This document shows, piece by piece, positions 11,591-20,582 of a stretch of 64,000 nt of DNA (position 1 is the stretch's first letter; every line of letters starts with the position of its first letter). A program made the position numbers and the translations under genes. The DNA comes from Pleurocapsa sp. PCC 7327 (GTDB lineage Bacteria > Cyanobacteriota > Cyanobacteriia > Cyanobacteriales > Microcystaceae). Below the pieces are notes generated by a model that did not search any database, was not told the origin of the DNA, and saw only the letters and a program-made list of their open reading frames with translations. The stretch lies in contig NC_019689.1 in the NCBI RefSeq assembly GCF_000317025.1, forward strand, positions 4,387,501 to 4,451,500. The letters are read 5' to 3'.

Positions 11591-11866
11591 ATGAAAATCG
11601 CTAAAGTCTGGATAACTATTGTTTTTCTTCTCTTTGTCTTAGCCGAACTTTATCAGTGGCTCGTAGGCTTTATACTGCCTTTACCAATTTATATCTTAGC
11701 AGGAGCATTTCTGGCGATCGCGTCTAACTACGACCGAGGAATTGGCGCGTTGTTTCGTCAAGTGGCTGGGAAAGAAGAAAAAGTATCGCCAACTGCCACC
11801 CTAGTCGAGTCGATAGAGGCTTTAGACGAAGCCAAGAACGATTATGTCTTGCCTCCTAGAGATTAG
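11591..11866 (+). CDS. Small conserved membrane protein, unknown function
   Basis: The 91-residue protein has a hydrophobic N-terminal half with two likely membrane helices, at about residues 5-22 (KVWITIVFLLFVLAELY) and 26-44 (VGFILPLPIYILAGAFLAIAS), ending at SNYDRG. A soluble charged C-terminal tail follows. I do not recognise a named family. It is preceded by an intergenic stretch with the direct-repeat style GTTAGTGGTTAGTAG and CTAACCACTAACAAATAAC (11526-11580) seen at other places in this genome. A terminator-like hairpin follows at 11985-12011. Confidence 0.7.
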   Translation: MKIAKVWITIVFLLFVLAELYQWLVGFILPLPIYILAGAFLAIASNYDRGIGALFRQVAGKEEKVSPTATLVESIEALDEAKNDYVLPPRD

Positions 11867-11984
11867 ACGAAGTCACAGAGAAAGTTGTCATAGCGATCCG
11901 CCTAACTAAGTTATAAAGTTATAAAATAATGTTGGCAAAAATCTTAGAGTAACAGCAATTGGCATTAAATGTGGTACTAAATGT

Positions 11985-12011
11985 AAAATCCTGTTTCTCT
12001 GTGGATTTTTT
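11985..12011 (+). terminator. Terminator-like hairpin before sphR
   Basis: AAAATCC pairs with GGATTTT around TGTTTCTCTGT and is followed by T residues. It lies about 120 bp after the stop of the small membrane protein and 40 bp before the sphR start, so it could end the first unit or act in the sphR leader. Confidence 0.5.
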
Positions 12012-12051
12012 GTTGTATATGTTGGTATGGAACTAAGCAAAGAGTATCTTT

Positions 12052-12807
12052 ATGCTGTCTCTCGACGTACCTCAGAGTTCTTCTAAGCCTGAATTCGTCA
12101 ATACCAGTCGCATTCTCGTCGTCGAAGACGAAGATGTCATTCGGGACATGATAGTTTTAGCTTTAGAAGAAGAAGGTTATGAGGTGATAACGGCAAGCGA
12201 TGGACGAACAGCCCTAAATTTACTGCAAAACCCTGCTTCTGGGGATAGCGAGGAATCCTTCGATCTAGTCATTCTAGATCTAATGTTGCCTCAAGTTCAC
12301 GGGTTGGATATTTGTCGCCTGCTGCGCTATCAAGGCAATATCGTTCCGATTCTAATGCTAAGTGCTAAAGCGAGCGAAACCGATCGCGTTCTCGGACTAG
12401 AAGTGGGAGCCGATGATTATCTGACCAAACCATTCAGCATGCGCGAGTTAGTAGCTCGCTGTCGTGCTCTCCTGCGCCGTCAGAGTTTCGGCAACTTGTC
12501 TCAAACGTCAATAATCCGCAAGTTTCGAGATATTTCTCTCTACACCCAAGAATGTCGCGTCATCGTCCGAGGCGAGGAAATTAATCTATCTCCTAAAGAA
12601 TTCCGCTTGCTAGAACTATTCATGAGCTACCCCCGTCGAGTTTGGTCGCGAGAGCAACTCATCGAACAGGTGTGGGGGCCCGATTTTTTGGGAGATACCA
12701 AAACAGTAGACGTTCACATTCGCTGGTTGCGAGAAAAGTTAGAACTCGATCCCAGTCAACCAGAATACTTGATTACGGTTCGCGGGTTTGGCTACCGATT
12801 TGGTTGA
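12052..12807 (+). CDS. sphR: Response regulator, OmpR/PhoB family (SphR-like)
   Basis: The 251-residue protein has a receiver domain at about residues 20-140 (SRILVVEDEDVIRDMIVLAL; phosphoacceptor Asp in DLVILDLMLP; Lys in DDYLTKPF) and an OmpR-type winged helix at the C-terminus (NLSPKEFRLLELFMSYP, REQLIEQVWG, VDVHIRWLREKLE, TVRGFGYRFG). It lies directly before a PAS histidine kinase and a PhoU protein. That order matches the SphS-SphR system, the cyanobacterial PhoR-PhoB that turns on phosphate uptake and alkaline phosphatase genes under phosphate limitation. The gene name rests on this context; orthology should be confirmed by phylogeny. Confidence 0.88.
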   Translation: MLSLDVPQSSSKPEFVNTSRILVVEDEDVIRDMIVLALEEEGYEVITASDGRTALNLLQNPASGDSEESFDLVILDLMLPQVHGLDICRLLRYQGNIVPILMLSAKASETDRVLGLEVGADDYLTKPFSMRELVARCRALLRRQSFGNLSQTSIIRKFRDISLYTQECRVIVRGEEINLSPKEFRLLELFMSYPRRVWSREQLIEQVWGPDFLGDTKTVDVHIRWLREKLELDPSQPEYLITVRGFGYRFG

Positions 12808-12951
12808 GGGAGTTGGGAACTGGTAAAATAAATTACGTATGGCTCCAGCGTTACGAGTAACGGGGAACGTCGATCGCTATAACTAGAGTAAGGAAATTCT
12901 TGGTCGCGATCGCACGAGAAAAGTTATCTTAGAATTCAGAATCTTCTGCGG

Positions 12952-14310
12952 GTGCCAGCAGAATTCGCAATTCAGATGGCTTTCATTGTTACGTTTATCT
13001 TGGGAGTCGCTCTGGGCATAGGTTTTCATTACTGGAACCAGTATCGGTTTAAGCGCCAACTAGCCCAGATTTTGACTGCCTCCTCGGATACTGCCGACCT
13101 GATAACTTCCCTGCCCAGCTCATCCTTGGTGCGGCGAGAGATGGCGTATCTGACTCAGAAATGTCAAGCTCTTGAAGAAGAATTGCAAACTTGGCAAACT
13201 GTACTTGAAGGGGCACCTGTTGGCTATTTACAGGTAGATGCTGAAAATCAACTGCTTTGGTGCAATCAACAAGCTCGCAAATTACTTAAAATCGATCGCT
13301 GGCAACCCGGACAGCTTCGTTTGTTGCTGGAGTTGGTTCGCTCCTACGAACTCGACCAATTAATCGAACAAACCCGCTCCACTCAAAAACCTCAAGAACA
13401 AGAATGGGTATATTATCCCACTTACTATGCTGCAAAAGGAGAGCTGTCCGAGCGAGAACAATTGCAGCTATCGAGCGAAAAATCGATCGCGATCGAAGCC
13501 TTTGCTTACCCACTTCCTCAAGGACGAGTCGGCGTTTTTTTAGAAAACCGACAGCCTTTGGTAGAGCTATCGCGATCGCGCGATCGCGCTTTTTCCGACC
13601 TGACTCACGAACTGAGAACCCCTCTAACTTCCATTTCCCTCGTCGCCGAAACCCTACAAAAACGCCTCCAAAACCCCGAACGTCGTTGGGTCGAACAGAT
13701 GCTCAAAGAAACCAACCGCTTGATAAATCTAGTTCAAGAATGGCTCGATCTCAGCCAACTACAAGAAGCGCCGGATCGACACCTCTCCTATCAATCCGTC
13801 GAACTGCGCGAATTAATTTTTGCCGCTTGGCAAAGTTTAACTCCTCTAGCTCGACAAAAAGAAATTACCCTTACCTATTGCGCTTCCGATACATTTTACC
13901 TGCAAGCCGATCGATCCCGCCTCACGCAAGTCTTTCTAAATTTATTCGATAACAGCATCAAATACAGTCCCCCTCAGAGCGAGATTCGCGTTCAAGTCGA
14001 GGCGATTTCCGAACCAGAGACTAGCGAAATTCTAATTAGTATCGTCGATTCGGGTTCCGGCTTTTCCGAGTCAGATCTTCCCTTTATCTTTGACCGATTA
14101 TACCGAGGCGATCCGTCTAGAGCAAGATACCCTAGTCCTACTCAGGCGATAGAAACGCTCCCGACTCGACACGGCAGCGGACTGGGATTAGCGATCGCCC
14201 AGCAAATTATCAAAGCTCATGGCGGGTCTATTTCTGCTCAAAACCATCCCGAAACTGGTGGGGCTTGGTTGCAATTGCGATTGCCAACCCATCAATCTAA
14301 AGACATATAG
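12952..14310 (+). CDS. sphS: Sensor histidine kinase, SphS/PhoR-like
   Basis: The 452-residue kinase starts at a GTG. It has one membrane helix at about residues 8-28 ([18 protein letters not shown]), a PAS domain at about 80-200 ([21 protein letters not shown]), a HisKA domain with [17 protein letters not shown] (phosphoacceptor His) and an HATPase domain with [19 protein letters not shown] and [13 protein letters not shown]. The single N-terminal helix plus PAS is the layout of SphS, which has no large periplasmic sensor and relies on PhoU and the Pst transporter for its signal. It follows sphR by 144 bp and is followed by phoU. Confidence 0.88.
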   Translation: MPAEFAIQMAFIVTFILGVALGIGFHYWNQYRFKRQLAQILTASSDTADLITSLPSSSLVRREMAYLTQKCQALEEELQTWQTVLEGAPVGYLQVDAENQLLWCNQQARKLLKIDRWQPGQLRLLLELVRSYELDQLIEQTRSTQKPQEQEWVYYPTYYAAKGELSEREQLQLSSEKSIAIEAFAYPLPQGRVGVFLENRQPLVELSRSRDRAFSDLTHELRTPLTSISLVAETLQKRLQNPERRWVEQMLKETNRLINLVQEWLDLSQLQEAPDRHLSYQSVELRELIFAAWQSLTPLARQKEITLTYCASDTFYLQADRSRLTQVFLNLFDNSIKYSPPQSEIRVQVEAISEPETSEILISIVDSGSGFSESDLPFIFDRLYRGDPSRARYPSPTQAIETLPTRHGSGLGLAIAQQIIKAHGGSISAQNHPETGGAWLQLRLPTHQSKDI

Positions 14311-14412
14311 TGCTTTTGGTTGCATTGAGTATAATTGGTGATAAGTGAAGGACTTTTTTGTGCTTTGCTATTGACAAAAAACTTATTTTAATATAATCCT
14401 AAGCATGAGCCA

Positions 14413-15081
14413 GTGAGCCTGTCTTCTCAGAGTCAACATACCGAACGAGCTTATTTTGAACGCTGCCTCCGACGTCTAGAACAAGATGTTTTGAGGATGG
14501 GAACGCTGGTGGAAGAGTCTTTTCGCCTCAGCCATCAGTCCGTCTTCGCTCGCAACTTAGCAGCCGCTCAAAAAATTCCGGCGATCGACAAGCAGATCGA
14601 CCGCTACTACCGTCAAATCGAGTTAGAGTGTGCAACTCTGATGACGCTTCAAGCGCCTGTCGCTCAGGATTTACGACTGCTGAGCGCTTTCATGCAATTG
14701 GTTCGGGATCTAGAGCGCATCGGAGACTACGCCAAAGACATTGCAGAAATCGCCATTAAGCTCTTTCCCTATGAACCTCACCCTTGCATGAGCGAGATCG
14801 AAGCCATGTCCCGCCACGCTCAACTCATGTTGTCAACCAGTCTAGTCTCCCTTGCCGATCTCGATGCCGAAGCAGGTCAAAAGGTGAAAAAATTAGATGA
14901 TACGGTAGATGATGCCTACGATCGCCTTTATGAAACCTTAGCCTATCAGCGAGATATTAAAGGAGTGGTAGAACCCATCCTTCTACTCGGACTACTCATT
15001 CGCCATTTGGAAAGAATGGCAGATCATGCCACTAACATCGCTCAGCGCGTTTCCTACATCGTGACCGGACATCGAGCTTGA
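14413..15081 (+). CDS. phoU: Phosphate signalling protein PhoU (SphU-like)
   Basis: The 222-residue protein has two PhoU repeats, each with the metal-binding pattern: LRLLSAFMQLVRDLERIGDYAKDIAEIA in the first and LLGLLIRHLERMADHATNIAQRV in the second. PhoU links the Pst phosphate transporter to the sensor kinase and keeps it silent when phosphate is plentiful. In Synechocystis the equivalent SphU represses the SphS-SphR system. The start is a GTG at 14413; an upstream ATG at 14405 runs into a stop. The position after sphR-sphS supports a shared regulatory role. Confidence 0.93.
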   Translation: MSLSSQSQHTERAYFERCLRRLEQDVLRMGTLVEESFRLSHQSVFARNLAAAQKIPAIDKQIDRYYRQIELECATLMTLQAPVAQDLRLLSAFMQLVRDLERIGDYAKDIAEIAIKLFPYEPHPCMSEIEAMSRHAQLMLSTSLVSLADLDAEAGQKVKKLDDTVDDAYDRLYETLAYQRDIKGVVEPILLLGLLIRHLERMADHATNIAQRVSYIVTGHRA

Positions 15082-15587
15082 TAACAGCGAGTAGCGACCA
15101 TACATAAAGGCGATCGCCTGGAGATTTAACCCGGGTTGACTGACAAATCTTTGTCCCCTCATCCCTAAATCCCTTCTCCCCTTGTGGGAGAAGGGACTTT
15201 AGTCCAAAGTCTTAAGTGGAAAGCCCCTCTCCCGCTCTGGGAGAGGGGTTGGGGTGAGGGCGATTTGAGTTTTGTCATTCAACTAGGATTTAACCTTATG
15301 ATTCCCCAAACATTACCTTTTTCTAAATTAGCTGGTTTAAGATTGAAGAAAAACGTTAAATTTTTCAGCCCAACAACCTAATTGACATTACATTAAGAAT
15401 CAAAATAGAATCTTACGGTTTTATTAACTTATTAGTTATCCTTCTTAAGATTGTGATTTATTTGATGAGTTTAGGGTAAGCTAAAGATAGATGTTTCTCT
15501 AGTATTCGTAATTGGGAGAAACAAAGCTGCCAAATACGTCATCGATACCAATAGTTAACTAAACGTTTAAGTCCCTGAGGTGTGAGG
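15082..15587 (+). promoter_or_regulatory. Intergenic region before the porin gene
   Basis: This 506-bp gap holds the inverted-repeat element at 15154-15261 and then an A/T-rich stretch to the porin start. The porin ATG at 15588 has GAGG-type Shine-Dalgarno bases in GAGGTGTGAGG just before it. I found no clear -35/-10 pair and no tandem PHO box; a single TTTAACCT-like octamer lies near 15289. The short frame at 15184-15381 lies mostly over the repeat and is not protein-like. Confidence 0.4.
15154..15261. repeat. Cyanobacterial inverted-repeat element with two nested hairpins
   Basis: Two perfect 10-bp hairpins lie in tandem: CCCTTCTCCC (15171-15180) with GGGAGAAGGG (15186-15195), and CCCCTCTCCC (15224-15233) with GGGAGAGGGG (15239-15248). 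The outer flanks CCCTCATCCCTAA and TTGGGGTGAGGG can also pair, so the whole unit can form a cloverleaf-like structure. Sequences of the type 'ccccaacccctctccc' are dispersed in many cyanobacterial genomes. It may be a non-autonomous mobile unit; it could also act as a terminator for phoU, though no T-run follows. Confidence 0.8.
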
Positions 15588-17342
15588 ATGAGTTCGATGT
15601 CTAAATTACTGTGGTCTTCGATTAAAATTGCCCCAGCGATCGTTGGTGCATTCTTTCTAGCAATCCAGAGCGCGAGTGCCGCTCCAGAGGAGACGAGCAA
15701 GGTTGAGCTAGCCGAGAATTTGATGGCTCAAGCCGCTTCTAATCCTGGCAATGGCAACAGCAGCACCCAAATGCTCGAACAGCCAGGCGAGTTGAATCGC
15801 ATGGACGGTCAACTCGACGAAAGCGAATCAATGGACCAAGTCACTAGCGTCCAGGAATTAAAAGATGTTTCGCCAACAGAGTGGGCTTATGAAGCGCTTC
15901 AGAGTTTGGTAGAGCGCTACGGCTGTATCGTCGGTTATCCAGACCAGACCTACCGAGGCAACCGCGCCCTAACCCGTTGGGAGTTTGCCGCTGGTTTGAA
16001 CGCTTGCATGAATACCATGGAGCGCCTCATTCAGGAAAATGTCGCCGTTCTTAAAGAAGATATCGATACGCTCAAGCGCTTGGCGCAGGAATTTGAAGCC
16101 GAACTAGCCGCGCTCGGCGGACGAGTCGATAACCTGGAAGGACGGGTGGCTTTCTTGGAAGATAATCAGTTCTCCACAACCACCAAACTCAGAGGTGAAG
16201 CAATCTTCAGCGTTGCCGATACTTTTGGAGAAGACGACGACACCCAAACTGTTTTCCAAGACCGGGTTCGCCTCAACCTAGAAACGAGCTTTACGGGTAA
16301 AGACTTGTTGAGAACCCGCTTGCAGGCAGGAAACTTTGGGGGAAATCGATTCGATGTTTCCAATACCGGAACCAACGTGACGCGCTTGGCGTATGATGAC
16401 GGTAGTAACAATGACATAACTATCGACGACCTCTGGTATCGCTTCCCGCTATTTGACGACAAATTGACGGTTTGGGTAGGTGCCAATGCTCTGAACTTGG
16501 ATGATGTTTTCAATACCGTTAGCCCCTATTTAGCAGACGGCGGTACGGGTTCCCTCTCTCGCATCGGGCGATACAATAACATGGTCTACCGAGGACCATC
16601 GGGAGCGGGTCTAGGATTTAGATTTGACATTAGCGATCAATTCTACGTAGGGGGAGCTTATTTAGCTAGTGATAATAGTGAATTAGGGGCATCTAGTCCC
16701 GATGAAGGATCGGGCTTGTTCAATGGCTCGTATAGTGCAGGCGGTCAAATAGGATTCAAACCAACCGAGGACATCGAGTTAGCTGCGACCTTCGTGCATA
16801 CCTTCCGAACTGGAAATTCAGATATATCAGATAATCAAGGTCTTTTTGGTAACATCAGCGATACCGATGCTGAATTTCCTTTTGGCAGGGGCATTCCAAC
16901 GGCTGCCGAACGGATTGGTCTGTCTGCTAGCTGGAAAATCACAGACAGAATCCATTTAGGCGCTTGGGGCGGATATGCGATCGCTAATGAAGTATCTTCC
17001 GCTATTGGATTGGATAGCCGGGATATTTGGACTTGGAATGCCAATGTTTCTATCCTTGACTTGGGTAAAGAGGGTGCCGTTCTTTCTCTGAGCGGCGGTA
17101 TGCCACCCAGAGGTGAATTCCAAGAAGGAACAGTAGAAGATCCCCTCACTGGAGAGACGATTACCGTCCCAGATGCCAGAAGAGTGGACGATCCAACTTA
17201 CCTCATCCAAGCTCAGTACAAATTTCCCATCAATGACAATATCAGCATTACTCCGGGTGCCTATGTAGTTCTCAATCCCAATCAAAACGACGACAACGAC
17301 GCGATTTGGGTAGGCGTTATTCGTACCACCTTTAAGTTCTAA
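15588..17342 (+). CDS. Iron-uptake-type porin with SLH domain (SomA/OprB family)
   Basis: This outer membrane protein forms channels for small solutes and inorganic ions and is anchored to peptidoglycan. A GTG at 15582 is also possible, but the ATG at 15588 is better placed after GAGGTGTGAGG. The order is a signal peptide (about residues 1-35, ending near ASA), an SLH domain at about 85-140 (VSPTEWAYEALQSLVERYGCIVGYPDQTYRGNRALTRWEFA, split motif typical of the family), a coiled coil at about 145-195 and an OprB-like beta-barrel to the terminal Phe (TTFKF). Length (584 residues from this start) is normal. A terminator follows. The location after the Pho regulators may be coincidence. Confidence 0.93.
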   Translation: MSSMSKLLWSSIKIAPAIVGAFFLAIQSASAAPEETSKVELAENLMAQAASNPGNGNSSTQMLEQPGELNRMDGQLDESESMDQVTSVQELKDVSPTEWAYEALQSLVERYGCIVGYPDQTYRGNRALTRWEFAAGLNACMNTMERLIQENVAVLKEDIDTLKRLAQEFEAELAALGGRVDNLEGRVAFLEDNQFSTTTKLRGEAIFSVADTFGEDDDTQTVFQDRVRLNLETSFTGKDLLRTRLQAGNFGGNRFDVSNTGTNVTRLAYDDGSNNDITIDDLWYRFPLFDDKLTVWVGANALNLDDVFNTVSPYLADGGTGSLSRIGRYNNMVYRGPSGAGLGFRFDISDQFYVGGAYLASDNSELGASSPDEGSGLFNGSYSAGGQIGFKPTEDIELAATFVHTFRTGNSDISDNQGLFGNISDTDAEFPFGRGIPTAAERIGLSASWKITDRIHLGAWGGYAIANEVSSAIGLDSRDIWTWNANVSILDLGKEGAVLSLSGGMPPRGEFQEGTVEDPLTGETITVPDARRVDDPTYLIQAQYKFPINDNISITPGAYVVLNPNQNDDNDAIWVGVIRTTFKF

Positions 17343-17374
17343 TAACTCCTAGTTAACCAATCTCGATAAAGTAG

Positions 17375-17400
17375 GGGCAGGTGTCAAAACCTGCCCTTTT
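17375..17400 (+). terminator. Intrinsic terminator after the porin gene
   Basis: GGGCAGGT (17375-17382) pairs with ACCTGCCC (17389-17396) across a 6-nt loop and is followed by TTTT. It sits between the convergent porin and hisD stop codons, 32 bp after the porin stop. Confidence 0.8.
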
Positions 17401-17403
17401 AAA

Positions 17404-18708
17404 CTACAGATCCAACAATCTCTCCCGTTCGCGAATTGCCATCCCGTGCGCCGGAAATTCTTCATAGGCAGCCAAGGTTTGCGTAGTTTGCTTGAGGCGG
17501 TTAAACCCTTCTGGCGTTAGATAGGCGAGTGTCGATCGTTTGAGAAAATCAAACACGGAAACGGCAGAATAGGAACGGGCAAACCCTCCCGTTGGCAGGA
17601 CAGCATTGACTCCAATCGCATAGGTTGCCATAGAAGAAGGCGTATAAGCTCCCAGTAAAATTTCGCCAGCATTCTTAATTTTGCCGACGACGCTGAAGGG
17701 ATCTCTGACTAAAATTTCCAAATGTTCCGGCGCGTAATCATTAATAAAATTAATCGATTCTTCTAAGCTGGCGGTGAGCAGAATGCCGCCATAGGAAGCC
17801 AATCCTTGCTCGCAAAATTCCCTGCGCCAATTGGGGAGACGCTTGAGATAGTCTGCGACATATTCGCTCGCTTGGCGTGCCACGACTTCGCTATGGGTCA
17901 CCAACAGAGCCGCCGAATCGGAGCCGTGTTCTGCTTCGATTAAGAGATCGAGGGCAGCTATTTGGGGATCGGTCGTTTCATCGGCTAAAACAATCGATTC
18001 GCTCGGTCCGGCGGGAAGTCCGACATCGACAGTTCCATACAAGAGTCGCTTGGCGGCAGCGCCGTAAATACTGCAAGGACCGATAATTTTGTCGACTTTG
18101 GGGATCGTTGCCGTTCCCAATGCCATAGCCGCGATCGCCTGAACGCCGCCCAGCTTATAGACCTCTTCGATCCCTGCCATCTCGGCGGCAACGAGAGAAA
18201 CGGGTTCGACATTGCCTTGTTTGTCTGGCGGCGTGCAAACGATAGCTCGGTTGACTCCGGCGACCATCGCAGGTACGGCAAGCATCAGCATCATCGAGGG
18301 AAACGCACCTCTACCTCTGGGCACGTATAAGCCAGCGCTGGGAATCGGCGAAATTTTTTCTCCGGCAAAGACCCCCGCGTCGATTTCTGCCAATTGCATT
18401 TCTTCTGGCATCTGGCGTTGGTGAACCGCTTTAATGTTGGCAAAGGATTGCTCGATGGCGGCTCTTACCTCTGGATCGATTAATTCCTGCGCTTTGGCAA
18501 ATTCTGCTGCCGTTACCTTCAGATTTTCAACCGATGCTCCAACGTAGTCAAATTTTCTGGCATATTCAACGACTCCTCCGTCGCCGTCTTGTTTTATCTT
18601 GTCTATAACCGCTTGAGCGATAGGCAGTGCCTTATCGATATCTAACTCGGATCGTCTTTTCAAGGCGGCTAGTTCTTGTGGGGTCATTTGTGCGAGTTTC
18701 CGAATCAC
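17404..18708 (-). CDS. hisD: Histidinol dehydrogenase
   Basis: HisD oxidises L-histidinol to L-histidine in two NAD-dependent steps, the end of histidine synthesis. The 434-residue protein contains the family signature around residues 233-265 (DVGLPAGPSESIVLADETTDP with the following AALDLLIEAEHGSDSAALLVT), GLYVPRGRGAFPSMMLML and the C-terminal APEHLEILVRDPF and AYTPSSMATYAIGVNAVLPTGG. The likely start is the GTG at 18708 with GGAGAG upstream; an internal ATG nine residues in is possible. Other his genes are not adjacent, as is usual in cyanobacteria. Confidence 0.96.
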   Translation of the reverse strand: MIRKLAQMTPQELAALKRRSELDIDKALPIAQAVIDKIKQDGDGGVVEYARKFDYVGASVENLKVTAAEFAKAQELIDPEVRAAIEQSFANIKAVHQRQMPEEMQLAEIDAGVFAGEKISPIPSAGLYVPRGRGAFPSMMLMLAVPAMVAGVNRAIVCTPPDKQGNVEPVSLVAAEMAGIEEVYKLGGVQAIAAMALGTATIPKVDKIIGPCSIYGAAAKRLLYGTVDVGLPAGPSESIVLADETTDPQIAALDLLIEAEHGSDSAALLVTHSEVVARQASEYVADYLKRLPNWRREFCEQGLASYGGILLTASLEESINFINDYAPEHLEILVRDPFSVVGKIKNAGEILLGAYTPSSMATYAIGVNAVLPTGGFARSYSAVSVFDFLKRSTLAYLTPEGFNRLKQTTQTLAAYEEFPAHGMAIRERERLLDL

Positions 18709-18810
18709 GATCGCTCTTTCTCTCCTTACAACTAGGAACTAAAAATGATATAGTCTTTCATTTACTGAAAGATCGTGTTAATTTCCCTAAGAAACCATCG
18801 AAAAGAGTGA

Positions 18811-20571
18811 ATGAATCCTTTGGAACATCCTTTTGAGGCTACTACTTTAGTCGATCTGTTGCGCTATAGGGCTATCTATCAGCCCAACGTTCTTGCCTAT
18901 ACCTTTTTGGCAGATGGAGAAACGGAAGAAGTTGACCTTACCTATGAAGAACTCGATCGCAAAGCGAGAGCGATCGCCGTTTGCCTCCAATCGATTTGCC
19001 CGCCAGAAGAGCGCGCTTTACTCATTTATCCACCAGGTATTGACTATATTGTTGCATTTTTCGGCTGTTTGTATGCCGGAGTCATTGCCGTTCCTGCCTA
19101 TCCTCCTCGACCCAATCGCTCTGCGACGCGCCTTCAGACCATGATAGCCGATGCCCGACCCAAAGTCGGTTTAACCGTGAGATCGGTTTTGGCGGGTCTG
19201 GAGCGACAGGGGGATCGCGCTCCCGAATTAAAGAGCTTGCGCTGGCTGGCTACCGATAATTTGAACGATAAGCTAGCGATCGACTGGCAACATCCTAGCT
19301 TAAGCGGCGATACCCTCGCGTTTCTCCAATATACATCGGGTTCGACAGCCGAACCCAAAGGCGTAGCGATCGCGCATCAAAATTTACTGCACAATTTAAG
19401 CTGGATCTATCGTCGTTTCGAGCATACGCCCAACAGCAAAGGCGTTATTTGGCTGCCACTCTATCACGATATGGGATTGATTGGCGGCGTGCTACAACCT
19501 CTCTACGGCGGGTTCCCCACAATCTTAATGTCGCCGCTCATGTTTTTGCAAAGTCCCATTCGTTGGTTGCAGGCGATTTCTCGCTATCGAGCTACCACTA
19601 GCGGCGGTCCCAACTTTGCCTACAATTTAGTTAGTCGCAAAGTCACTCCAGACCAACTCGCCAATTTAGATTTGAGTAGTTGGGGCGTTGCTTTTAATGG
19701 GGCGGAAACGATTAGCTATGAAATTATCGAGCAATTCTCAACTCTCCTGGAACCTTGCGGATTTCGTCGAGAAGCTTTCTATCCTTGCTATGGTATGGCA
19801 GAAGCCACCCTATTTATCTCAGGCGGGCAAAAAACTGCTCCCATCGCCTACAAAAAACTCAAAGCAAAAGCCATTGAAAAACATCGCGTCATTCCCGCTA
19901 GCGACGGCGAAGCCAATTTTCGGATAGTCGTTGGTTGCGGTCAAAGTTTACCCGATCAAAAAGCGATCGTGGTTAATCCCGAAACCATGACGCGATGCGC
20001 TCATAATGAGGTAGGAGAAATTTGGGTATCTGGTGCTAGCATCGCTCGCGGCTACTGGAATCGACCGGAAGAAACGGAGCGCACTTTCTACGCTTACCTG
20101 GCAGATACTGGCGAGGGTCCTTTTTTGCGTACTGGCGACTTGGGATTTATTGAAGATGGCGAACTTTTTATAACGGGTCGTCTCAAAGATACGATCGTCA
20201 TCAACGGTCGCAATTATTATCCTCAAGATATTGAATGGACGGTAGAACAGAGTCATTCTCTTATCAGACCTAATTGTTCAGCTAGCTTCTCTGTAGAAAT
20301 GGAGGGCGAAGAAAGGTTAGTTATTTTAGCAGAGGTGGAGCGCAGCTACCGAAAACGCCACTTGGAAGCAGATTATTCCCCCGAATCGCCAACGGACGCT
20401 TCCAAAGCTTTAATTCAGGCAATCCGCAAAGCTGTTTTACAACAGTACGACCTACAGGTATACGATGTATTGCTCCTGAAACCGGGTGCCCTTCCCAAAA
20501 CTTCTAGTGGGAAAATTCAACGTCATTTGTGTCGGACTCATTATCTTGCCGGAACGTTAGAGGTTTTATAG
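18811..20571 (+). CDS. Fatty acyl-AMP ligase (FAAL), stand-alone
   Basis: The 586-residue adenylate-forming enzyme activates a fatty acid with ATP to an acyl-adenylate. Motifs seen are the P-loop TSGSTAEPKG near residues 178-187, WLPLYHDMGLIGG typical of FAALs, YGMAEATLFISG, the RTGDLGF motif and the C-terminal LPKTSSGKIQR with its Lys. The WLPLYHDMGLIG block and the overall family resemblance favour FAAL over a CoA ligase. FAALs normally hand acyl-AMP to an acyl carrier protein at the start of a polyketide or lipopeptide pathway, or of the olefin synthase. No carrier protein, PKS or NRPS gene lies next to it here, so its partner is unknown. Confidence 0.88.
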   Translation: MNPLEHPFEATTLVDLLRYRAIYQPNVLAYTFLADGETEEVDLTYEELDRKARAIAVCLQSICPPEERALLIYPPGIDYIVAFFGCLYAGVIAVPAYPPRPNRSATRLQTMIADARPKVGLTVRSVLAGLERQGDRAPELKSLRWLATDNLNDKLAIDWQHPSLSGDTLAFLQYTSGSTAEPKGVAIAHQNLLHNLSWIYRRFEHTPNSKGVIWLPLYHDMGLIGGVLQPLYGGFPTILMSPLMFLQSPIRWLQAISRYRATTSGGPNFAYNLVSRKVTPDQLANLDLSSWGVAFNGAETISYEIIEQFSTLLEPCGFRREAFYPCYGMAEATLFISGGQKTAPIAYKKLKAKAIEKHRVIPASDGEANFRIVVGCGQSLPDQKAIVVNPETMTRCAHNEVGEIWVSGASIARGYWNRPEETERTFYAYLADTGEGPFLRTGDLGFIEDGELFITGRLKDTIVINGRNYYPQDIEWTVEQSHSLIRPNCSASFSVEMEGEERLVILAEVERSYRKRHLEADYSPESPTDASKALIQAIRKAVLQQYDLQVYDVLLLKPGALPKTSSGKIQRHLCRTHYLAGTLEVL

Positions 20572-20582
20572 ACAAAATTACC

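Noticed and set aside
15184-15381. Open frame over the inverted-repeat element
   Set aside because: Its first half is the hairpin repeat itself, which is not coding in other genomes.
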